A program made the translations under genes and the position numbers. Below the pieces are notes generated by a model, which had not been told where the DNA came from, searched no databases, and saw only the letters and a list, made by a program, of their open reading frames with translations. A stretch of DNA of 10,229 nt, from positions 1-10,229 of the forward strand of contig DASSZD010000021.1 of the NCBI GenBank assembly GCA_035702985.1, written 5' to 3'. Shown in pieces: positions 6,649 through 10,229 of this stretch (position 1 is its first letter; each line of letters begins with the position of its first letter). This stretch comes from JAKAXG01 sp035702985. GTDB taxonomy: Bacteria; Actinomycetota; Acidimicrobiia; Acidimicrobiales; Palsa-688.

Positions 6649-7779
6649 TCACGACCGCAGCTTCCCGTCCTCCACCCGGAACCGGGCGGCCACCGCCCCG
6701 GCGGCCGCCGCCGGCAGGTCCCCGGCGGTGGTCAGGATGGCCTGGCCGGCCGGCAGGTTGTGCATCAGGGCGTCGGAGCGGGCCTGGTCCAGCTCGGAGA
6801 ACACATCGTCGAGGAGCAGCACCGGGGCGGTGTCGATCTCGGCCGAGACCAGCCGGTGACCGGCCAGCCGCAGGGCCAGGGCCAGGGTGCGCTGCTCCCC
6901 CTGGGAGGCGTGGGTGCGGGCCGGCAGGTCGCCCACCACCAGCTCCAGGTCGTCGCGGTGCGGCCCCACCGTGGTGACCCCCCGGCGCAGGTCGTCGGGG
7001 CGGGCGTCGGCCAGGGCGGCGGCCAGCGGGCCGGACCAGCTGGTCCGGTAGGCCAACCCGGCGTGGCGGCGGCCCTCCAGGTAGGCGGACCCCTCCGACA
7101 GGGACCGGTACGACCCGGCCACCAGCGGGTCCAGGGCGGAGACCAGGCGGGTCCGGGCCCGGGCCAGCTCCTCGCCCACCTGGGCCAGCTTGGCGTCCCA
7201 CACGTCCAGGGTGACCCGGACGTCCTCGGGCAGGTCCCGGCCGGGCCGCCAGCCGGGCAGCGCCGATTTGAGCAGGGCGTTGCGCTGTTTGAGGATGCGC
7301 TCCAGCTCGGTGATGGTGGCATCCCGGCGGGGGGACACGGCCACCAGCAGGTCGTCCAGGTAGGAGCGCCGGCCGGCCGGCCCGCCCTTGACCAGCTCCA
7401 GGTCGTCGGGGGAGAACACCGTCACCTGCAGGGCCCCGAGCAGGTCCCGGGTGCGGCGCAGCGGCTGACCGTTGACCCGGACCCGGTCCCGGCCGGCGGC
7501 GTGCAGCTCGGCGTCGATGGTGACCCGCCGGCCGGTCTCCTCGTGACCGATCACCGATCGGACCACCGCCATCCCGGCCGGCGAGCCGGCCCGCACCATG
7601 GCCTCCGCCGGGCTGCCCCGCAGCGACTTCAAGGTGGCCAGATAGCCCACCGCCTCGATCAGGTTGGTCTTGCCCGCCCCGTTGGACCCCGTCACCACCG
7701 TGATCCCGCCCGGCGCCGGCTCGAACTCGGCGCTGCCATACGACCGGAAGTCGGTGAGTGTCAGTGATTGCAGGTGCAT
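6649..7779 (-). CDS. recF: DNA replication and repair protein RecF
   Basis: RecF is an SMC/ABC-like ATPase that, with RecO and RecR, loads RecA at single-strand gaps and stalled forks. It has 376 residues, the normal length. The N-terminus MHLQSLTLTDFRSY is typical (LxxFRNY pattern). Walker A is GSNGAGKTNLIEA (31-43). The lever-arm region includes TVFSPDDLELVKGGPAGRRSYLDDLL (120-145) and ITELERILKQRNALLK (156-171). The ABC signature is ASQGEQRTLALALRLA (291-306), and Walker B with the D-loop is PVLLLDDVFSELD (319-331). The ATG at 7779 gives the family N-terminus, although the ribosome site is poor (only GAAG very close by). A 350-bp gap with tandem and inverted repeats precedes it, so recF is probably not simply read through from dnaN. 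The DUF721 gene follows 91 bases after its stop. Confidence 0.97.
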   Translation of the reverse strand: MHLQSLTLTDFRSYGSAEFEPAPGGITVVTGSNGAGKTNLIEAVGYLATLKSLRGSPAEAMVRAGSPAGMAVVRSVIGHEETGRRVTIDAELHAAGRDRVRVNGQPLRRTRDLLGALQVTVFSPDDLELVKGGPAGRRSYLDDLLVAVSPRRDATITELERILKQRNALLKSALPGWRPGRDLPEDVRVTLDVWDAKLAQVGEELARARTRLVSALDPLVAGSYRSLSEGSAYLEGRRHAGLAYRTSWSGPLAAALADARPDDLRRGVTTVGPHRDDLELVVGDLPARTHASQGEQRTLALALRLAGHRLVSAEIDTAPVLLLDDVFSELDQARSDALMHNLPAGQAILTTAGDLPAAAAGAVAARFRVEDGKLRS

Positions 7780-7803
7780 GTCTTCGTTGGTGTCACCGGT
7801 CGG

Positions 7804-7887
7804 GGGCAGGGTATGGGGTCATCGAGGGCTCGATCCGGTCCCCCCGGGCAGGGTCTGGGGTCATCGAGGGCTCGATCCGGTCCCCCC
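7804..7887. repeat. Tandem direct repeat, two copies of a 42-bp unit
   Basis: Copy 1 (7804-7845) and copy 2 (7846-7887) differ at a single base (A at 7813 versus C at 7855). Each carries the near-palindrome ATCGAGGGCTCGAT (7821-7834 and 7863-7876), with perfect 6-base arms around GG. The array lies in the presumed 5' leader of recF. The near identity implies recent duplication or conversion. Confidence 0.93.
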
Positions 7888-7938
7888 GGCTACGCCGGGG
7901 GAAAACGGGACCGATCCCTCGACGCCCCAGCCCTCCCC
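7846..7938. repeat. Imperfect inverted repeat (REP/MITE-like palindrome) with perfect apex stem
   Basis: CCCCCGGC (7883-7890) and GCCGGGGG (7894-7901) form a perfect 8-bp stem around a 3-base loop TAC. Beyond the apex, the right arm (7907-7938: GGGACCGATCCCTCGACG, then CCCCAG) is a degenerate reverse complement of the 42-bp unit, interrupted by an inserted AAAACG-like block and small deletions. The structure resembles dispersed palindromic intergenic elements whose apex is GGCTACGCC. No T-tract follows on either strand, so it is not a classic terminator. Confidence 0.75.
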
Positions 7939-7969
7939 CACTCTCCCACCACCGGCTGCAAGCGGTGGG

Positions 7970-7987
7970 AATTTCAAATTTCAAAAA
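7970..7987. other. A/T-rich island
   Basis: Sixteen of 18 bases are A or T, with a short direct repeat ATTTCAAATTTC. This is extreme against a ~70% GC background and is among the most A/T-rich stretches in the window. It could be an unwinding element, part of a recF promoter, or relic sequence; the sequence does not decide. Confidence 0.6.
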
Positions 7988-8037
7988 GAGCTGTGGCGGC
8001 TGATGCGGGGCCGGCGTGAGTGTGGGACGGGGTGTGG

Positions 8038-8082
8038 ACGGTGATGGCCGATCACCGTTTTCCGGCCGGCGGCGCCGGCCGG
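8038..8082 (-). terminator. Tandem hairpins after dnaN, possible terminator
   Basis: Two adjacent perfect inverted repeats begin 50 bases beyond the dnaN stop: CCGGCCGGC/GCCGGCCGG (8062-8070 with 8074-8082, 3-base loop) and ACGGTGAT/ATCACCGT (8038-8045 with 8051-8058, 5-base loop). In the direction of dnaN transcription no U-tract follows. The T run (8058-8061) lies on the plus side of the second stem. This may be a U-less actinobacterial-type terminator or an mRNA 3'-end stabiliser. Confidence 0.4.
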
Positions 8083-8131
8083 GACCGTGAGCGGACAGCA
8101 CCGCCCACAGCCCCGGACCCCGACCGACGCG

Positions 8132-9232
8132 CTAGGAGACCCGGACCGGCATCAGCAGGTACAGGTACTCGGTCCCTTCGGTCGGCCGCAGGGTGGCGGG
8201 CTTGAGGGCGTCGAGGGTGTCGAGGGCCACCTCGTCACCGGTGACCGCCTCCACCCCTTCGATCAGGTAGTTGGGGTTGAACGCCACGGTCATCTCCGCC
8301 CCCTCGTACTTGGCGTCCACGTCCTCGGTGGCGGTCCCCCAGTCGGTGGTGATCACCGTCAGCTCGATACCGGTGGGGCGCAGGGCGATGCGGACCGGGG
8401 TGGTGGCGTCGCGGGCCAGCAGCTTGACCCGGCGGACGGCGTCGAGCAGGGCCTCCCGGCCGACGATCAGCCGGTTCGGATAGTTGGCCGGGATCAGGGC
8501 CTTGTAGTTGGGGAACTCCCCCTCGATCAGGCGGGTGGTGAGGGTGACGGTGCCCACCGCGAAGGTGGCGTCGTGGGCGCCCAGGCGCAGCGCCACCTCC
8601 CCGTCGCTGGAGCCGAGCAGGCGGAGCAGCTCGTTGAGGGCCCGGGACGGGACCAGCACCTTCTGGCCCTCGGCCAGGATCCCCGCGCCGGAGAGGTCCC
8701 GCACCGCCAGGCGGTACGAATCGGTGGCCACCAGGCGCAGGCCGTCCTCCTCGGCCGCCATGAGCACCCCGGTCAGGATGGGCCGGGACTCCTCGCTCGA
8801 CGCCGCCCGGGTGACCTGGCGCAGGGCCTCGGTCAGGCCGGCGGCCGGCAGGGTGACGCTGTCACCGCTGGGCGGGGTCAGGCGGGGGAAATCCCCGGCC
8901 GGGTGGGTGCGCACGGTGAAATGCGACCGGCCCGAGGCGATCCGCAGCTCCTCGTCGTCGGCCTCCAGGGTCACCGCCCCCGGCTCCAGGGCCCGCACGA
9001 TGTCGGTGATCAGCCGGCCGGGGGCGACCGCCACCCCGTCCGCCGACCCGCTGACCGTGGTGGCCACGGTGATGGTCAGGTCCAGGTCGGTCCCGGTCAC
9101 CTCCAGGCTGTCCCCGGTCACGGACAGGCGCACCCCGCCGAGGATCGGCATGGCCCCACCCCGCCCGGCCGCGGCCCGCCCGGCAGTGCCGAGTGCCTCC
9201 ACCAGAACGTCACGCTCGCAACGAAACTTCAA
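8132..9232 (-). CDS. dnaN: DNA polymerase III beta subunit (sliding clamp)
   Basis: This is the ring-shaped processivity clamp that tethers the replicative polymerase and many repair factors to DNA. It has 366 residues, normal length, in three clamp folds (about 1-120, 128-246 and 247-366). Family motifs include RPILTGVLM (150-158), ATDSYRLAV (169-177), LIEGEFPNY (235-243), FNPNYLIEGVEAV (318-330) and the C-terminal MPVRVS, which forms part of the peptide-binding pocket used by clamp-binding proteins. The start is TTG at 9232: no ATG or GTG start lies nearby in frame, AGGGAAGG sits 7 bases upstream, and the resulting MKFRCERDVLVEAL is the canonical N-terminus. It lies between dnaA and recF as in most bacteria. 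The rare TTG start is a plausible brake on clamp synthesis, though this is inference. Confidence 0.98.
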   Translation of the reverse strand: MKFRCERDVLVEALGTAGRAAAGRGGAMPILGGVRLSVTGDSLEVTGTDLDLTITVATTVSGSADGVAVAPGRLITDIVRALEPGAVTLEADDEELRIASGRSHFTVRTHPAGDFPRLTPPSGDSVTLPAAGLTEALRQVTRAASSEESRPILTGVLMAAEEDGLRLVATDSYRLAVRDLSGAGILAEGQKVLVPSRALNELLRLLGSSDGEVALRLGAHDATFAVGTVTLTTRLIEGEFPNYKALIPANYPNRLIVGREALLDAVRRVKLLARDATTPVRIALRPTGIELTVITTDWGTATEDVDAKYEGAEMTVAFNPNYLIEGVEAVTGDEVALDTLDALKPATLRPTEGTEYLYLLMPVRVS

Positions 9233-9247
9233 CGCAGTGCCTTCCCT
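9233..9247 (-). promoter_or_regulatory. dnaN ribosome binding site before a TTG start
   Basis: The minus strand has AGGGAAGG (9247-9240), then seven bases, then TTG. This strong site supports the TTG as the real initiator even though it is the least used of the common start codons. Confidence 0.7.
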
Positions 9248-9283
9248 GCTTCTTGCCTTCTAGTTGGTAATTCGGAAGTACCG

Positions 9284-9310
9284 GTAATAGGTCCTGTGGA
9301 TTGTGGACAA
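9284..9310 (-). promoter_or_regulatory. Weak candidate dnaN promoter overlapping the DnaA boxes
   Basis: On the minus strand TTGTCC (9310-9305) could serve as -35 and TATTAC (9289-9284) as -10. The 15-base spacer is shorter than ideal. If real, DnaA bound at the overlapping boxes would occlude it and so repress dnaN. This is a pattern match only. Confidence 0.25.
9295..9310 (-). promoter_or_regulatory. Overlapping pair of DnaA boxes
   Basis: On the minus strand TTGTCCACA (9310-9302) is an exact match to the actinobacterial DnaA-box consensus. It overlaps by two bases CAATCCACA (9303-9295), which has two mismatches from TTATCCACA. The two share orientation, as expected for cooperative DnaA binding. 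Confidence 0.75.
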
Positions 9311-9422
9311 CCGGATGAAAGTGCTGGTGAGAGGGGTTCCCGATCCCCGAGCGTATTCCCCAGCGTCCCACAAGGGTGTGACCGTGGGGAGGCGGCCCTG
9401 TGGAGGGCGGTCCCTTTGTCCC

Positions 9423-9459
9423 GGTGAATCACATCGGTTCGACACATGTGATCCGCACC
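9423..9459 (-). terminator. Hairpin just downstream of dnaA
   Basis: ATCACAT (9428-9434) and ATGTGAT (9446-9452) form a 7-bp stem around an 11-base loop. It is extended past a small asymmetric internal loop by GGTG (9423-9426) and CACC (9456-9459). It begins 14 bases after the dnaA stop. No U-tract follows (GGGACAAAGG), so it may be a weak or factor-assisted terminator, or a protein-binding palindrome. Confidence 0.3.
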
Positions 9460-9472
9460 GCCTTCCACATGT

Positions 9473-10229
9473 CTAGCGGCCGCCCTTGATGCTCTGGATG
9501 AGCTCGGTCACCTGGTCGTACACCTGGCGGCGCTCCTTCATGAGGCCGGCCACCTTCTCCACCGCGTGGATGACGGTGGTGTGGTCCCGGCCGCCGAACT
9601 CCCGGGCGATGGCCGGGTAGGAGAAGTCCGTCAGCTCCCGGAACACGTACATGCCGATCTGGCGGGCCTGGACCAGCGGCCGCCGGCGGCTGGTGCCGCA
9701 CAGGTCGTCCACCGAGAAGCCGAAGGTGTCGGCGGTGGCGTCCAGGATCACCTTGGGGGTGATCTGGCGGGGCCGGTCGGCCTCGAGCAGGTCGGACAGG
9801 ATCTGGGCCGCCGTCTCCAGGGTGGGGGGCTCCCGGTTGAGCGAGGCGTAGGCCGACACCCGGATGAGGGCGCCTTCCAGCTCCCTGATGTTGTCCCGGA
9901 CGTGGGTGGCGATCAGCTCCAGCACGTCGCCGGGGATGGGCATCCGCTCGCCTTCGGCCTTCTTGCGCAGAATGGCCAGGCGGGTCTCCAGCTCCGGTGG
10001 CTGCACGTCGGTGGTCAGGCCCCACTCGAACCGGCTGCGCAGCCGGTCCTCCAGGGTGGCGATGGAGCGGGGATGGCGGTCCGACGACAGCACGATCTGC
10101 TTCGAGCTCTCGTACAGCCAGTTGAACGTGTGGAAGAACTCCTCCTGGAGCCCCTCCTTGCCCTCCATGAACTGGATGTCGTCCACCAGCAGCACGTCGC
10201 ACTCCCGGTAGCGCCGCTTGAACTGCATC
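9473..10229 (-). CDS. dnaA: Chromosomal replication initiator DnaA (5' part off the window)
   Basis: The visible 251 residues are the C-terminal part of DnaA, the AAA+ ATPase that binds DnaA boxes and melts oriC. Walker B is DVLLVDDIQFMEGKE (11-25 of the visible part). Sensor 1 is IVLSSDRHP (45-53), box VII with its arginine finger is LEDRLRSRFEWGL (59-71), and sensor 2 is NIRELEGALIRV (113-124). Domain IV, the helix-turn-helix DNA-binding domain, follows from about residue 150, with the DnaA signature FGGRDHTTVIHAVEK (211-225). The frame is open through base 10229; the Met at 10228 is internal (Walker A and domains I-II are missing), so the true start lies beyond the window. The gene ends with TAG at 9473. 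It heads the dnaA-dnaN-recF cluster, and its product probably binds the boxes in the downstream gap. Confidence 0.98.
   Translation of the reverse strand, partial: MQFKRRYRECDVLLVDDIQFMEGKEGLQEEFFHTFNWLYESSKQIVLSSDRHPRSIATLEDRLRSRFEWGLTTDVQPPELETRLAILRKKAEGERMPIPGDVLELIATHVRDNIRELEGALIRVSAYASLNREPPTLETAAQILSDLLEADRPRQITPKVILDATADTFGFSVDDLCGTSRRRPLVQARQIGMYVFRELTDFSYPAIAREFGGRDHTTVIHAVEKVAGLMKERRQVYDQVTELIQSIKGGR

Larger units (their letters stand above)
7780..8131 (-). other. dnaN-recF intergenic region (350 bp, no gene)
   Basis: No protein-coding signal is convincing here; short frames crossing it change with strand and match nothing. Reading from dnaN toward recF it holds two GC-rich hairpins (8038-8082), a scatter of TGTGG cores, an A/T island (7970-7987), a hairpin around CCACCG/CGGTGG (7949-7968), and a tandem plus inverted repeat cluster (7804-7938) that ends 24 bases before recF. 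It is the least gene-like part of the window. Confidence 0.7.
9233..9472. other. dnaA-dnaN intergenic region, candidate oriC or DnaA-regulated leader
   Basis: The 240 bp between dnaA and dnaN is a classical actinobacterial oriC position. It contains one perfect DnaA box, one overlapping degenerate box, weaker TGTGGA/TCCACA cores (9399-9407 and 9461-9469), and a comparatively A/T-rich segment (9259-9290). Known actinobacterial origins have many more boxes over several hundred bases, so this may be a compact origin or only a DnaA-controlled promoter, with the main origin elsewhere (for example upstream of dnaA, outside the window). Confidence 0.5.

Noticed and set aside
7883..7901. Perfect GC hairpin considered as an intrinsic terminator
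   Set aside because: No T-run follows on either strand (AAAACG after it on plus, GACC on minus). It is better explained as the apex of the inverted repeat.
7793..8101. Small minus-strand frame spanning the 42-bp repeats (would encode a 14-residue repeat)
   Set aside because: The 42-bp period keeps frame, so a repeat peptide appears in every frame on both strands. There is no ribosome site, and its composition is not protein-like outside the repeat.
8087..9427. Plus-strand open frame of about 446 codons opposite dnaN
   Set aside because: It is a shadow of the beta-clamp gene. Its start and end extend into non-coding gaps and no family is recognisable.

Overview
The window is a high-GC (roughly 70% G+C by eye), gene-dense stretch from the replication-origin region of an actinobacterium. 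Every gene I can support is on the minus strand, so transcription runs from the right edge to the left edge: dnaA (5' part off the right edge) - dnaN - recF - DUF721/DciA-like - gyrB - gyrA - DUF3566 membrane protein - CsrA-family protein (3' end off the left edge). This order, and especially a DUF3566 protein directly after gyrA, is the actinobacterial layout (compare Mycobacterium Rv0001 to Rv0007). The GyrA and GyrB sequences look divergent from Mycobacterium and Streptomyces. A deep-branching lineage such as Acidimicrobiia is my best guess, but it is inference.

Right part (7780-10229): the C-terminal two thirds of DnaA, a 240-bp dnaA-dnaN gap with one perfect actinobacterial DnaA box overlapped by a second, degenerate one, then dnaN from a TTG start. 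The 350-bp dnaN-recF gap holds GC-rich hairpins, a short A/T island and a striking repeat: two near-identical 42-bp tandem copies plus a degenerate inverted third copy, lying in the presumed recF leader.

Middle (1566-7779): recF, a DciA-like protein, a 136-bp promoter-sized gap, then gyrB and gyrA joined by a TGATG stop/start overlap. gyrA joins the DUF3566 gene by the same kind of overlap. Together these genes supply initiation (DnaA), processivity (beta clamp), gap repair (RecF), probable helicase loading (DciA-like) and supercoiling (gyrase).

Left part (1-1566): a two-TM DUF3566 protein with a long disordered N-terminus. Ten bases after it comes a gene encoding two CsrA modules in one reading frame. 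This single-chain tandem CsrA, placed at the end of a gyrase operon in an actinobacterium, is the most unusual item in the window. No tRNA, rRNA, CRISPR or insertion sequence was seen.
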